DNA of 64,000 nt from Gymnopus androsaceus JB14 (Eukaryota > Basidiomycota > Agaricomycetes > Agaricales > Omphalotaceae): positions 62,001-126,000 of the forward strand of contig ML769383.1 in assembly GCA_009733575.1 (NCBI GenBank), read 5' to 3'. The position numbers and the translations under genes were made by a program. Below, piece after piece: positions 1 to 12,100 of the stretch. Below the pieces are notes generated by a model. That model was given only the letters and a program-made list of their open reading frames with translations. It did no database searches and was not told where the DNA came from. Position 1 is the first letter of the stretch; every line of letters begins with the position of its first letter.

Positions 1-693
1 CAAACCAAAGGCGAATTGGATGGATTCATCTGTGCTACAGGAACAGGAGGTACACTAGCTGGTACAGGGAAATACCTGCAAGAAAAGAGTGGCGGAAAGA
101 CACAGATCTGGCTGGCCGATCCTCCGGGCAGCGTGTTGACTAGTACGTGCATTGTATCTATATTTACAGCTCCGAGGCTGATGAGCCACAAGGTTATGTG
201 ACCAGCGGCGGTAAGCTGAACGAAAGGACCGGAAGTTCAATCACGGAAGGTTTGCTTTGTTCCAAAATTGTTAGGGATTTAACCGGTGTTGACAGACGGC
301 TTGAATAGGGATTGGCCAGGGACGGATCACGAACAATCTCGCAACGTTTGTAGACCAGCTGTCTGGTGCTTTCACGGTGGACGATACCAAGTCTATCGAA
401 ATGCTATACCAGCTGCTCGATACAGACGGTTTATACATGGGCGCAAGCTCTGCATTAAACGTGGTCGCTGCAGCTGAACTAGGGATCAAATTGGGTAAAG
501 GTACGGCTATCGACACGTCTTGATGGCTAATATTTTTTTTACTGATGCCGAGGTAGGCTCCAAAGTTGTGACGATGTTGTGCGATGGTGCCTACAGATAC
601 CAAAGCCGTTTGTTCTCAAAGCAGTGGTTAAAGTCTAAAGGACTTGAGGATGCAATTCCAGAACATCTTAAAAAATATGCAGTTTTGGATTAG
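1..693 (+). CDS. Cysteine synthase (PLP-dependent beta-family), 3' part
   Basis: The 5' end lies outside the window. The visible part encodes the C-terminal half of a fold-type II PLP enzyme that makes cysteine from O-acetylserine (or a relative) and sulfide. It contains the phosphate-binding glycine-rich loop ([11 protein letters not shown], near positions 37-70), then [23 protein letters not shown], and the C-terminal [18 protein letters not shown] and [11 protein letters not shown], which fit fungal Cys12-like enzymes. Introns are clear at about 251-308 and 502-540; the junction near 130-180 is uncertain, because the obvious GT-AG pairs there would be under 30 bp or out of phase. The stop TAG is at 691-693, only 83 bp before the next start on the same strand. 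It could also be a cystathionine beta-synthase-like member, but the C-terminal motifs favour cysteine synthase. Confidence 0.85.
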
Positions 694-776
694 AGTAGCT
701 AGTACAGTACTTTGTAGTACAGTTTGAAAATGCTTACTTAAGTAAACTAATCTGGCGCTGCTTGTTCCTCCCTTCC

Positions 777-2517
777 ATGACCGCGTCGACATCGTCCCCG
801 CCCGACGTTCAGTCAGAGGACGCTATAACGAGCCCCACAGAACCAGTAGCGCAAAAACCTGAACCTGATGCGCAAGTCGACGCTCAGCCTCTTGATCGGT
901 CAAATGTAGCTGAGCATGCAGAACCTGTCAGTGGCGTAGAAGCCTCTGCACCTGTTGCAGGGGTCTCCTCTGAACAAAAGGCCGCGCCAGCTGCTGAAAC
1001 CGCAGGAAAAGACGTGTTACCGGCGTCTGTCAAACTTACGGAAAAATCAACCGAGAAGGAAAAAGTCGAGGAGGGCGCTTCTCCTTCTCCCACTCTTACC
1101 AGTGACCATCGTCGACAAGCGCAGATGTCTTCAACTACAGAAACTGCCGCTGCTTCGCAGGAAACTCCGAAAACAAAACCGTCTCGGTCGAAGCCTTCAT
1201 TTTTTTCTAGACTGGTTCGAATACTCCTTCCATGTGTTCCTTCTTCACCTCATTCTCAACCTATCGAAATTGACGAACCAAAAACAGCTCCTGTTTCCAC
1301 AACCGAAAAACCCAAGGCTTCAAAGGAGGCTCTTGAAGGCACTACTTCCGCTGCAGAGCCGTCCCCGAGTAAGACGCCAGCCGCTTCCGCGAACAATGCG
1401 CCTCTGCCTCTCAGCATCCCTCCCGTTCCCGTCACTCCAACTACTCCAGATGGAGATCTTATTCTTCCTCCTACACCTACCAACCAACTCTTGCCCCAGG
1501 CCGAGACAGAGGGAATGACCTCTGGCGCTGTCGTACCTCCAGGTTCTAGCGGCACGATAGACAGTAAACGTTCCTCGCATTATTCCACGTCCAAGACGAA
1601 TGGGGCTGCTGATGGGGAGGATTCAGAGGGTACAAGCAGTTTCACCGACGACGATGAGATTGAGGATGTCAACAACATGGATGACATTGAAGATGAGGAG
1701 GACAGACTTATATCTCAAGGTGGCGCGGGTATACCTATCGGACCAGTACGTGTTCTGTTCATCCACAAACAACACTAGTGTGTTCATGTTGCAATATCTA
1801 GGATGGCGTTCCACGGCCTCTGTTACCTCCCATTGCGCCTCAACATGTAGGCAGGAAATGTCTTGTGCTGGATCTTGATGAGACACTCGTCCACAGCAGT
1901 TTCAAGGTGCTTTACGGATCGTTCTGAAGCCTATCAATTCCTAACCCTTTGCACAGTCAATACCGCAGGCAGACTACGTAGTACCTGTCGAGATTGAGTA
2001 CACATGGCATAACGTTTATGTGATCAAGCGTCCCGGTGTCGACAACTTCCTAAAGCAGATGGGCGAATTGTACGAGATCGTGGTGTTTACAGCCAGTCTT
2101 AGCAAAGTGCGTTCCTGTTCTCCGAACTTACGGATCTCTTACCCATTCTTGCCACAGTATGCAGATCCTGTCCTTGACCGCTTGGACGTCGGTCAGACAA
2201 TAACGCACAGACTATTCCGGGAGAGCTGCTATAACCATAAGGGAAATTATGTCAAGGTATGCGTCTCTCGCGCCTTAATGAAAAAAAATAAAGTTCATCT
2301 TCGCCTGCAGGATCTTTCCCAGCTCGGTCGCCCGATAGCGGATACCATCATTCTCGACAACTCCCCTGCGTCGTATATTTTCCATCCAAACAATGCAGTC
2401 CCAGTCTCATCTTGGTTCAACGACCCTCACGACACAGAGCTGACGGATTTGGTGCCCTTCCTCGGTGATCTCGGTGAAGTTGATGATGTGCGAGGTGTTC
2501 TGGATGGTGCTCGATAG
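777..2517 (+). CDS. Psr1/NIF-type HAD phosphatase, tandem copy 1
   Basis: This is an NLI-interacting-factor (SCP/FCP1-like) phosphatase. In yeast Psr1/Psr2 act at the plasma membrane in sodium and general stress responses. The first exon (777-1745) encodes a long disordered Ser/Pro/Glu-rich region. The catalytic domain follows with [18 protein letters not shown], which holds the DxDxT nucleophile motif, then [12 protein letters not shown] and [15 protein letters not shown]. Introns are 1746-1801, 1907-1956, 2107-2157 and 2257-2310, all phase-consistent. The start was set at the ATG at 777; the open frame extends upstream only through a TTG. A close paralog follows at 5570-7156 beyond an antisense P450. 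The two share nearly all residues of the last exon but diverge in the N-terminal linker. Copy 1 has two introns that copy 2 lacks. Confidence 0.9.
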
Positions 2518-3075
2518 AACCACAAAGAACGGCCAACGCGTTCTCTTCTCTCCCTTTACTGGAAAACCACGTGTCTCCAGTTGCGCGCCGACCCTGGCGT
2601 GTTGTTTATCCCCGTCCTTTGATTGGTATCTTTTGTGCATATTCCTGCCCTTCTCCTATACCCTTCGCAAGTAATTTCAACCTCGCATCCGTCTACTTCC
2701 TGTTTTCTCGTTGTCGCTACTTATACTTACATTCATCGAACGCTAGCCACCAGTATTTTTTATTCGTCAGTATCACCAGTGCGCAGCGCTCTTTACACGC
2801 TCGTTTATACAGCTCGGTAACTGCTTTCTTATACCACTTAATCTTTTTGTCGGTAACGGACTCTTTCTTAGTAGTATGACGGGGTCGAAGAAAGAAGAAG
2901 TGCTGATGGGTGATTCGGACGATGGACTTTGATCTTTTTCACCTATCATTACCTAGGCTCCTTATACCCCTAGGTACCTTTCACGAACTGGTATGAAAAG
3001 CAACGAAGTTTGAACATGATTTATTTCGGGTACAGAGCGCTAGCGAGGTATAGTGTTGAGGCTTTGTTCGTAACC
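2518..3075. other. Intergenic, convergent 3' ends
   Basis: About 560 bp separate the stop of phosphatase copy 1 from the stop of the antisense P450. The stretch is pyrimidine-rich on the plus strand and holds only short frames without recognisable protein features. It probably carries the two 3' untranslated regions. No RNA gene or repeat was seen. Confidence 0.6.
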
Positions 3076-5273
3076 TCATGCCCGGGAACATGGCTTGATT
3101 AGGACTGGCAGTTGGCCTCCAGCTTCAATCTCGTCTCTAACATGTGGGCGTTGCACCACCGCTGTTCGACTGATGATCTGTTCCCCAGGAACCGCGAGAT
3201 CCATCTGGAATGCACGTACAAGGATGAAAAGCAGGGCCTTCATTCTAATGAAGATATGAGTACTACTATTGACCTGAACACACAACAAATCCACTTACTC
3301 TAGAAGAGCAAACCGATATCCAATACAACCATGAGAGCCTCCAAAGAACGTCATCATATGTCCCCAGACACCTGGAATCGAGGAGACCGCTTCGGGCAGT
3401 GGCTCCAGCCAACGCTCAGGTCTACAAATATTTTCACTAATGTGGCCAAAAGGACCAACATTATCACTCACCTGAACTCCATTGCATCCTCGCCCCACAA
3501 TTTCTTGGACATATTTACGCCAGAAATCGCAAGAAGAAAATGTTGTCCTTTCTTGATTCTGTAAATAGTCCGACAGTTAGGGGATGGTAGATGCACATGT
3601 ACACGACATTGGTCTTACCGTATTTCATGATGGACAACGCCACTTCGGTCAGTAAACGGAATGTTCAATGGCAAGACGTCGTCTTTCACGGCTACCCGAG
3701 CCGTTTCAGGGGCAGGACTGTGGACGCGTAGAGTTTCCCGGACCACGGCGTCAAGATAAGGTAGCGAATTGAGATCTTCCGCCGTTGGGTTTTCAGTGGG
3801 CACGGATAGTAGCTCTTCTCGCAGCTTGTTTTGCACGGACTTGTGCTGCGTGAGGGCATACAGAGCCCAAGTCGTGCCAACTGAAGTGGTATCATGGCCA
3901 GCGACCAAAAAAGTTGGCACCTCTATGTAAGGAAGAAACGTTAGTCACCGAGAAAATCCAAGCGAAATACATACGTGCAATAACATCAGCATCACTCATC
4001 CTCTGGTTATCCTGAAGATCCGTGCTCATATTCGAGCGAACTAGTAAAGAAAGCAAATCCCTTGCGCGCCATGTTTCTGCTTTCTCTCCCGTGGCTTTGA
4101 GGTAGGCTTTGCTTTCATGAAGGAGCTGTTCACCGATATGGCGCATGGTATTTCTGGCTCTACGAAGTGCCGCACTTCCCGGAGACGGCTGGGATGAAAT
4201 TAGATTAAACCGAGAGTGGGTTATAGGTGTACTTACAATCAAACGCGTTATAGAAAACACGCCCTGGACGATCGTCCATATATTCAAGCGCGTAGCAACC
4301 TGAAATCCAGTTGAGAATGCATGATGCAGCTCATTAGCGTCGCCGTCGGGACTAAGAGCATGGAAATCGTAATTAAAGCCTGCATATGGAGCAGATTAAA
4401 AACTTGACACAGACGAACAGTCGTGAGCCAATATTCACCTGAAAGACCGATAATGTCTAGAGTGGTTTTACTCAGCCAGGATAGGGCGTCGACTTGCGTC
4501 TCTCCTTCGTTGATTTGGGAGGCCCAAATATCTCTGAGCTGGTTTTTTTGCGAGTCAATGTTCATGAGTACCATAAGCACAAATATTCACTCACCTCGCT
4601 CGCCTTTGCGAGGAACGTCTGGGTGAATTCGCGAAGCTGGCCCGGACTAAAAGCAGGATTCTGATTCTCGTAAGAAGGAGAAAAAATCTTATTCATGGCT
4701 AGGCATACCATGATCTTGCGCTGAATTTTATGTTTGTGGTCTTGAACATAGAATAGCCCTATCAAAGATAGTCGGCGTTGAGTGTTGATGAGACGACAAG
4801 GTACACACCAGGTCCACTGATACGTCCCAGACTCCACCGCATTATTGCAGGTTTGTGATAGACAGAATCATGGAGGAGAATATGGTTTAATGCTTTAGTG
4901 TCCGCGGTATACAGGCGACTTATCTGGTATTTGGATACGTTCAATACAAAGGTACCTAGCCTCGAATGGATGCTCACATTGAAAAATAATCTAAACCTTA
5001 TAGTAGGCCCGTATTCATCAGTCCATTTCTTGTAAAAAATGGTATTTTCCTTTACAGACAAATGAATAATTGAGAGACCGTATCAGACAGGAGAGAACAT
5101 ACGGTTGCTAGTATTTCATTGAAATTACCAGTCCACCAACTAGAAGGAGGAGGTCCAGGTACGATCCGGAACGTCGAAGTGTACTGGGAGTAGAGTAGCC
5201 TAAAGACCACGTACAATCCATAAGTAAGGACCGTTCCAAAAACAGAAACTATGAGTTGCATGGCGAAATTCAT
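3076..5273 (-). CDS. Cytochrome P450 monooxygenase
   Basis: A membrane-anchored ER P450 that would oxidise an unknown hydrophobic substrate with electrons from CPR. The start ATG at 5273 opens a hydrophobic anchor (residues about 5-28) followed by the proline hinge [10 protein letters not shown]. Later exons contain the I-helix AGHDTTS (near 3890), the K-helix ETLR of the ExxR motif (near 3730), PERW, and the heme loop [10 protein letters not shown] with its cysteine ligand (near 3325). The C-terminus, starting [12 protein letters not shown], ends at the TGA at 3076-3078. About ten short introns interrupt the gene. All core motifs are present, so it is probably functional. It lies antisense between two phosphatase paralogs. 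The hinge and C-terminal region resemble P450 clans expanded in wood-decay fungi; I do not assign a CYP number. Confidence 0.9.
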
Positions 5274-5569
5274 GATTATTGGGCACTCTTGTCCAATATT
5301 TAACGAGAGTCGAAGTTTTGCCGCACATCCGTTAACAATTCTCGGCAAGTGAAAATCCTTGCATAGTTCATGTGACGCATATTGAAATACGCATACGATG
5401 GAGTCTCGAGTGAGTGTAAAGCTGTAAAGTTCTATGGCAGTGGCCTGCAGTGCTCAAAGCTGCTGGAAACGTTCGCGATCGGTAATTTATTTGAGTGATC
5501 GGATGCGGCCCGAGTAATATTCCCATCATGGGAGAAATGCCTTTGTGGCAGATGAGTGCCTCTTGGACC
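5274..5569. promoter_or_regulatory. Shared upstream region, P450 and phosphatase copy 2
   Basis: This 296 bp spacer separates the divergent starts of the P450 (minus, 5273) and phosphatase copy 2 (plus, 5570). It must hold both promoters. I see no strong TATA box or named operator, so the regulatory role is inferred from gene arrangement only. Confidence 0.45.
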
Positions 5570-7156
5570 ATGACTTCTGCTATTGAGCGTCCCGAGCCCC
5601 CAGTCCCCAGCTCTCGTCCCGACCCTCCAGTCCCCGGCTCTCAGAAGCCATCTATTCGTACGAGGCTCTTTTCTCATTCGAGCAAAAGAAGCGGAAAACG
5701 GACTTGGGAAAAGCCAGAAAAGTCTGGCCAGGATGCCAGTGAGCAATTGGGAAATGGCTAGTTTCTGTTTCATTTCGCTTGCTTCCTTTCTAATAATGAT
5801 AACTAGAAGCAAGCCAAGGGCAGGGCCCCAGTAAACAAGCCTCTTCGTCTGCATCTCTGAATACCACACTCAGCGGCAATCATCTCCGAGTTCCCTTTTA
5901 TCATCGCAGCAAGGCCAACAAATCGACTATTTCTGAAGGAGCTTTGTCATCGAGCACTTCTCACTCCCTTGCTAAACAAAAGCGAAGAACGAGGCATTCT
6001 TTTCTCTCCCGAGTTGTCTTCAAAGTCGTTCCCTGCGTAGATTCCGAGCAGGCGTTTACAGAGCAACAAGACACTGATGAAATGGAGAAAGCACGGGATG
6101 TCAAGCCGACCGAAATGAATCATGTCAGCCCAGATGCCAATGATGTCCTCGCAATTACCGCACCCACTTCTCTTCCTCCTACTCCACATACTCCTCCATC
6201 ACCTACAGATTCCGAAATCATCATCCCTCCTCCTCCCTCTACTCAACTCTTACCAGAGGACGAGACGGACGGCGTCACGTCTGGTGCAGTTCAGCCTCCA
6301 GGCTCCACTGGTGATTCGCCTCTTGTCAGAACGATCACACGAGACTCTGATAGTGAAGCTTCAGACGGCACTCATTTCACCGAAGACGACCAGGTAGAAG
6401 CGGATTTACATCAATCGTTGCTACTAGAAGAGCAAGCAGAGGAAGAGCGGCTGATACGGAATGGAGGCTCAGGTATCCCCATCGTTGATGGTGTCCCGAT
6501 GCCACTCCTCCCACCAATCGCTCCAGAACATGCGGGAAGAAAGTGTCTCGTTCTTGACCTCGATGAAACACTCGTTCACAGTAGTTTCAAGCCAATTCCT
6601 CATCCAGACTTTATCGTCCCCGTCGAAATCGAATCTCACTGGCATCACTTCCACGTCCTCAAACGCCCTGGCGTAGATTTATTTTTGAAAGAAATGGGGG
6701 AGATTTATGAGATCGTCGTGTTTACGGCTAGCTTGAGTAAAGTAAGTCGCATTAATTAGACCCGATTGCGCTACATTCTGATTTGATTTGATTGTCCAGT
6801 ATGCCAATCCCGTTATGGATCAATTGGACACCCTCAAGGTGGTCACGCATCGACTGTTCAGAGAGAGCTGTTTCAGTCATAAAGGAAACTATGTCAAGGT
6901 TCGTTCTGTTCGCTTGTGTTTCAAGCTTTGCTGATATACTCTTTCGTAGGACTTGTCGCAGCTAGGCAGGCCTATAGCAGACACTATCATCCTAGATAAC
7001 TCTCCTGCTTCATACATCTTCCACCCAACCAACGCCGTCCCGGTCTCGTCTTGGTTCAACGATCCTCACGACGCAGAACTGACAGATTTGATCCCGTTTC
7101 TGGCGGATATGACTTCTGTTAGTGATGTGAGAGCCATCCTTGACTCTGCGAGGTGA
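5570..7156 (+). CDS. Psr1/NIF-type HAD phosphatase, tandem copy 2
   Basis: Paralog of the gene at 777-2517. My model is exon 1 5570-5738, a GTGAGC intron 5739-5806, a long exon 5807-6741, then introns 6742-6799 and 6899-6949. The phase across the first intron closes exactly and gives a start [11 protein letters not shown] that resembles the MT start of copy 1. The catalytic domain has [26 protein letters not shown] and [12 protein letters not shown]. The sequence between GSGIPI and the DLDET motif, and that after HSSF, is uninterrupted here but split by introns in copy 1; the last two introns are shared. Earlier in-frame ATGs at 5528, 5537 and 5552 are possible starts. The N-terminal linker has diverged except for a conserved block around [19 protein letters not shown]. 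Both copies look intact. Confidence 0.87.
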
Positions 7157-8065
7157 TACTGAAGCTGAGCCGAGACGGACGCAAAGAAAGATGAGTCTTT
7201 CGTTGGTCAGTGTATCGATGGGGTACCATATGCATCTCATCAGCAGTGCATTCCCAACAACCATACCTTCGTAACCAACCGCCGTTGTTCGGTGGTCGTG
7301 TCAAGCCCGACATGGCCCTCTCACGCCCCAAATTGCCGGTTGGCACATACCATACCTCCTGCTATACCCTCCAGGATACCCTCGTCATTCTACACCATTG
7401 TACATTCATCTTTTATACAGCTACTTCCAACCGCAAAACCAGACTGCCCAATCCTACCCTCCACGTTCAACTCGATTCAACCTGTCCCTACAGCTTTCCA
7501 TTCGTTGCATTTCCTTGTTGCACCTGCTTCTTTCCTCTGTGCTTTGCCTTTGCTTGCTTTCCAACTCGTACATCCTCGCATGTTATCGATGATCGTTCAA
7601 GGGCGCTACTCACTCATTATTATTCATTGTCACTGTACATTCACACTCCTTCATTCACGTATATCTCTTTATTTCGGGCTTTTAGGTGATGCATACGAGG
7701 ATCTGGATTCTGCTTGCGTTTCGGATTAACCTTGGGAATAACACATACCACACATATACTGAACATTTTTTTTCTTTTTATCATCTTTCGTTGCATTTGC
7801 TTACTGCTCCATCTATCTACACTGTTTTTTCTGTACTTTAATGATAAACTGTTTTTCCCATTACTTGGGACGGCTATGCTCAGTGACATCTAAGATGATT
7901 ACAAGCCTACAGAATCCAAATATCTGATACGATGACAAAGGTTTACAAAGACTTATGAAAGACAGTCGGTTACGCTAACGTACTGTTGTGAAAAACGACG
8001 ACTACTCAAGATACAAGACTCCAAGAAACCCAGGAAAAAATGTAACAAAACGAATGCTATCGGAA
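7157..8065. other. Intergenic, convergent 3' ends
   Basis: About 900 bp lie between the stops of phosphatase copy 2 and the antisense bZIP gene. The plus strand is strongly C/T-rich from about 7380 to 7680, which opens several long but featureless frames. I regard these as chance frames in 3' untranslated sequence. No RNA gene or transposon remnant was recognised. Confidence 0.55.
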
Positions 8066-8141
8066 TTATTCCGTATTCTCCGACTCTTTCTTCTCCCCTT
8101 GTTCTGTCTCTTTTTCTTCGACAGGTGCAGGGGGCTGTTGT

Positions 8142-8173
<32 letters not shown>

Positions 8174-8858
8174 TTGTTGGAGTTGCTGAAGCTGTAATGG
8201 CGGAGGAGCCATTCCAGGCAAGACAGCACCAGGTGGCAGAAGGTGGGTTTGCTGACCCAGAGCAGCTCTGAGCGCGGCATTCTCGACTCTGAGCTGGTCA
8301 ACCAGGGCTCGACATTCTTCCCAGCGACGATTGGCTTCATCAGCTGAAGCCAGAGCCGTTTCCAACAACTGCGAACGAGACTCGAGGGCTTTAACGTGCC
8401 TATAAATATGGCTTGTTAGTATTCAAGTACAACAAGAGGATTTGAAACACATACTGGTCCCGACGCTCTCTAAAAGCTCTCTGAGCCTTTCTATTCTGCT
8501 CTGCTCGCTTGCTATTGCTCAAGGCTCTTCCTGCGGTTGAATTGGATGAGGCTGAAGAATCTGTTGGAGGAGGTGGAGGAGGAATAGAGCCAGGGGGAGG
8601 CAGTCCGCCCGCTGAATAATCGCCTGGGGGAGCATATGCGTAGCCAGGGGGCAAAGGATGCATTAGCGGAGGAAGCAAGTGATGAAGATGGGGCGGAGGT
8701 GGCTGAGGTTGCTGGAGTGTAGGCTCAGAGGCAGCTGGGGGTGTTTTTCGTTTACGTGAAGTGCGGGTGGGAGCTGGCTGGGGCTGACCTTGTTGGCCAG
8801 ACTCTGCTGGTGCTTCCTGCGGCTGCTCCATTCCATTCTGAGTAGTATAGCTCAGCAT
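8066..8858 (-). CDS. bZIP transcription factor with polyglutamine tail
   Basis: Two exons (8858-8455 and 8399-8066) give a 245-residue protein. A Pro/Gln/Gly-rich N-terminal half leads into the basic region SNSKRAEQNRKAQRAFRERR, which matches the fungal Yap/Pap1 type NxxAQxxFR signature. The 54 bp intron splits the basic region exactly before HVKALE, the start of the leucine zipper (heptads through LLETALASADEANRRWEEC and VDQLRVENAALRAAL). The zipper is followed by a glutamine run of about 16 residues and an acidic Glu/Lys C-terminus. The protein should bind DNA as a dimer in the nucleus. The cysteine-rich redox domains of Yap1 are absent, so a redox role should not be assumed. It is divergent from the TPP1-like gene. 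Confidence 0.88.
8135..8192. repeat. CAG/CAA trinucleotide tract (polyGln)
   Basis: On the minus strand this stretch reads as mixed CAG and CAA codons giving about 16 consecutive glutamines, preceded by LQLQQLQ, near the C-terminus of the bZIP protein. Mixed codons suggest a moderately stable tract rather than a pure expanding repeat. Confidence 0.85.
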
Positions 8859-9131
8859 CTTTGGAGAGGATTTAGGGTAATGGAGTGCTGTAAGTTATGG
8901 TGGTTTCTGCTGTCGCCGTCGATGCGATATGTGAATTTCGAGACGAGATAGTTGTATAGTATACCAGTAGACGATGCTCGGGCAATACGCTCTCCCTCTC
9001 TGGTATTCTTAGTGGGATTGGTAATCGAATTCAAGCCGGTTTTGTTTCGTTCCGGCCGGTATTAAAATTCTCATAATCACGTGCACTTTGTGTATACGTA
9101 CCTCGTGACCTCAGACGCGTTAACCACACCA
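8859..9131. promoter_or_regulatory. Divergent promoter, bZIP and TPP1-like gene
   Basis: This 273 bp spacer separates two divergent start codons. It holds a CACGTG E-box at 9078-9083 and an ACGCGT box at 9115-9120, only 12 bp before the ATG of the TPP1-like gene. ACGCGT is the MCB element bound by MBF for G1/S expression in other fungi. Function is inferred from motif and position. Confidence 0.45.
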
Positions 9132-12100
9132 TGACTATATCAGCCTGGATTAGTCCGTATCTCACAAAAGTCGCTGAAACCTATGGTGCAATATTGACAT
9201 CCGATCTGTGCACTAAGAAGCAAAAGGCCCATATTCTCGAGGTGAAGATGACTTGCATCGTTTTATTCTCGCTCTAAATCCATCTAGTTTATGACATACG
9301 GATCGGAAGATGAGGACGAGGATATCTGGGCCCGTGCATCCGACAAAGAAACCATTATTCCTATCAAATTTACTGCAGACTGCTTGACCGAATATCGAAA
9401 GTACGTGGCTATTACTACTGGCAAAACTGGACGGTTCTGACCTGAAAATCAGAGCGCACGGTGAACGACTCACAAAACGTCACCCAGCCATCGTCACACT
9501 GTGTCAATACCGTGTTGTTTTTTGTCGCTTCCCAATGCCACACGGTGCGCGAGGCGTGACCAAGAACACTGCCGAGTCGTTTTTGACACTCGAATGCGAG
9601 CAGGTAACAGCGCTCGGATCCTACGGAGTCTCGAATTTAGGTCATCCTGAGGAGATCAATGAACGTTCAAACCCAGACTTGTGGAAGTATACACTCGAGA
9701 TGAGGAACCCCGGTGGCGGAGCGTAAGTTTTAACTCGCTCGACTCGTTATCCCATTTTTTCAACTCTTCCGTGTAGCAACTTTCTCAAGCTCCAAGCAGA
9801 GGAACGAAATGGCAATGGCAAGACGAAGAAATTCGAACGCGAAATCGAGCACATGGTCTCCGTCAGCCCTCCATCCCAGCCTATAGCTGGACCATCTCGC
9901 TATCGAGCTTCACCTGATCCGACTCCGAAATGGAAGACGAAAGATAGCTCATTGACTGAAGTAGCACTGACAGCTTCTCCAGAGACGTTCAAGTGGAAGC
10001 GTACACGCACATTCGTGGTCAGCTCGTCAACGTATCCGTTGTCGCTCGTGCTCTTACTCTCCGCCTTGTTTTCTTAGCATCTTGAAGCTACTGCCACTGA
10101 CAAGTTCCATGCAGATTTAAGCCTTGTTAGTTTTCGGAATTTAAACAAAGGTATATACAACAGTTTAAATAGAGTTGTCATGCCTCAGACGCATCTATCG
10201 CAGATTCTACGAGCTTTCAGCAATCCAGTAAGCGAAAACAACAAACTGTGGATCGGGATGAAGATTCTAGCTCCACCGTCAGACGCGCTGGTAGCACCAA
10301 TAATACCTCGTCTCGAACTAATAGTCAGGCTCCTGCCGGAACAGGTAAAGTTCATCTCATTCAGGAATTCCAAGGTTTGAACTCAGGTATCTTTTTTCTT
10401 TAGATCGTCCGAGGGCCTCGCAGCGGAGGGAACGGACCAAGTTCAGTCACCAGCTGAATACGCCCGAGACCTCCTCAGCTCGAGGTTCTTCTATTCCCAT
10501 AGAATGGTCTCCAAGTATACGAGGTAGTCCGCGTCGCGATGATGATGACGATGATAGTGAGGAGGAGGAGGAGGAGAAATATGATAAAGTGGATGTGGGG
10601 GAGGAGGAAGTAGAAGTGAAGGAAGAGGAAGCAGAAGAAGAAGAGGAGAAGGAGCACCGTAATACTTCTCCTCCCCCTCCATCGCCTACACCAGCGCGAC
10701 GGCGGAAACCGATGCCGATGTCTCAGAGCACCGCTCCGCCAAACAATACCCAACGCGCGCCTCTGGCGCCTACTCCAGCCCAACGACGGAGATCAGTTAG
10801 ACCTTCTACGCAGCCGTCTACAGCAGATAATCATTCCGCTGAAGTTCCATCGTTCGAATTTACACAATCCGAGTATAAGTCACCCGGACTCCTCCAAGCT
10901 AAACACATCTCCCCCCTTCCTGTGCTGCCACGAGCAGGAATGCCTCACGCTATGCTACCTCCCGATCAACTACAAGATCGGTCCATCGTGCTATTTTCTG
11001 TCCCCGAGTCATCCCAGCTTCGGCCTCCGCCCCCTACCCCAGCGCAGCGATCACGACCATCAGATCTTTCTCAAGGGACTTTAGAACGGCTGGGAACAAA
11101 ACGAGCGAGAAACAAGTTCTCCATTCGTGGAGTTACTAAATCCTCACCAATCCCATCGTCTTCTTTTCCACCTATGACCGCCAAGGCTCCTAATAAGCTC
11201 GCAAGCGCAGCGACGGCTCCTTCGAACTTGATGCACACGCAGTTTACTCGTCGAGTTCCTCCGCCCCCTCAGCCTCCCCTGATGTGCAGGCAGAGCAGTC
11301 CGAAGGTGCTTGTACCTAATTCGGATACATCGGGTTCGCAGTCGCAGTCACAATCACAGTCGCAATCACAACCTGATTTGCAGTCTCAGTCTCAATTGCA
11401 AAACTCGCAGGAAATTGAACGGCCATCGAACGAGTCGCAAAGTTTGACAGAGCCTAATCTTCATTCTCAACCGCACGAGGAAAAGAACCGCGTTCTCATT
11501 TCTCAGCATTCCGACGACCACCATAACTCTTCCGATGACGATGATGATCATAATTCTCTGTTTTCAGCACCAGATAGTGACGACGAGCCAGTAGAAGCTG
11601 GGCCTGGTCCTGAAAATCATCCGGAACACGATACGGAGGATCCTATGGCCGAGGCATCATTGGAGGTTCACCACGGTACTTTTATCGCGATAGATGAATG
11701 TGAAGAGGATAGTGGCGTACACGCGCCAACTCCGGGAAGAGTGGATCCTTTTAGGGGCATCGATGACAATCATGGCAACGACCGACTACCAGCACATACA
11801 AAGGGTATTTCTCCAACGTCGCTTAATCCGCTAGACCGGAAATCAATGGAAAGCCTCAAGGAACTTGTTCACGATGCAGATGCATGGTCTAAGCCGAGTT
11901 TCATGCGAAAGGCTCACAGAAGAAGCATAAATGGCACGGGAACAGAGTCAGCCAAGACTTTCCGAGTGGGGCTATTGGAAGCTGCTAATAATATAGTCGG
12001 AGGAGAAGCTATCCAAAAGCCGTTGGGCTACAACGAGCCCGGGCCATCCAAGAAACGGAAAAGGGACAACTCTACAGCTGACGCGAACCCCAAAGCGAAA

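Noticed and set aside
5432..5869. Minus-strand 145-codon frame antisense to phosphatase copy 2
   Set aside because: It overlaps the first exon and intron of the phosphatase; it has no motif and lies in a Ser/Pro-rich coding region that tends to open the other strand.
7210..7729. Long plus-strand frames after phosphatase copy 2
   Set aside because: They arise from a C/T-rich stretch without stop codons; the translations are hydrophobic low complexity with no start context or homology.
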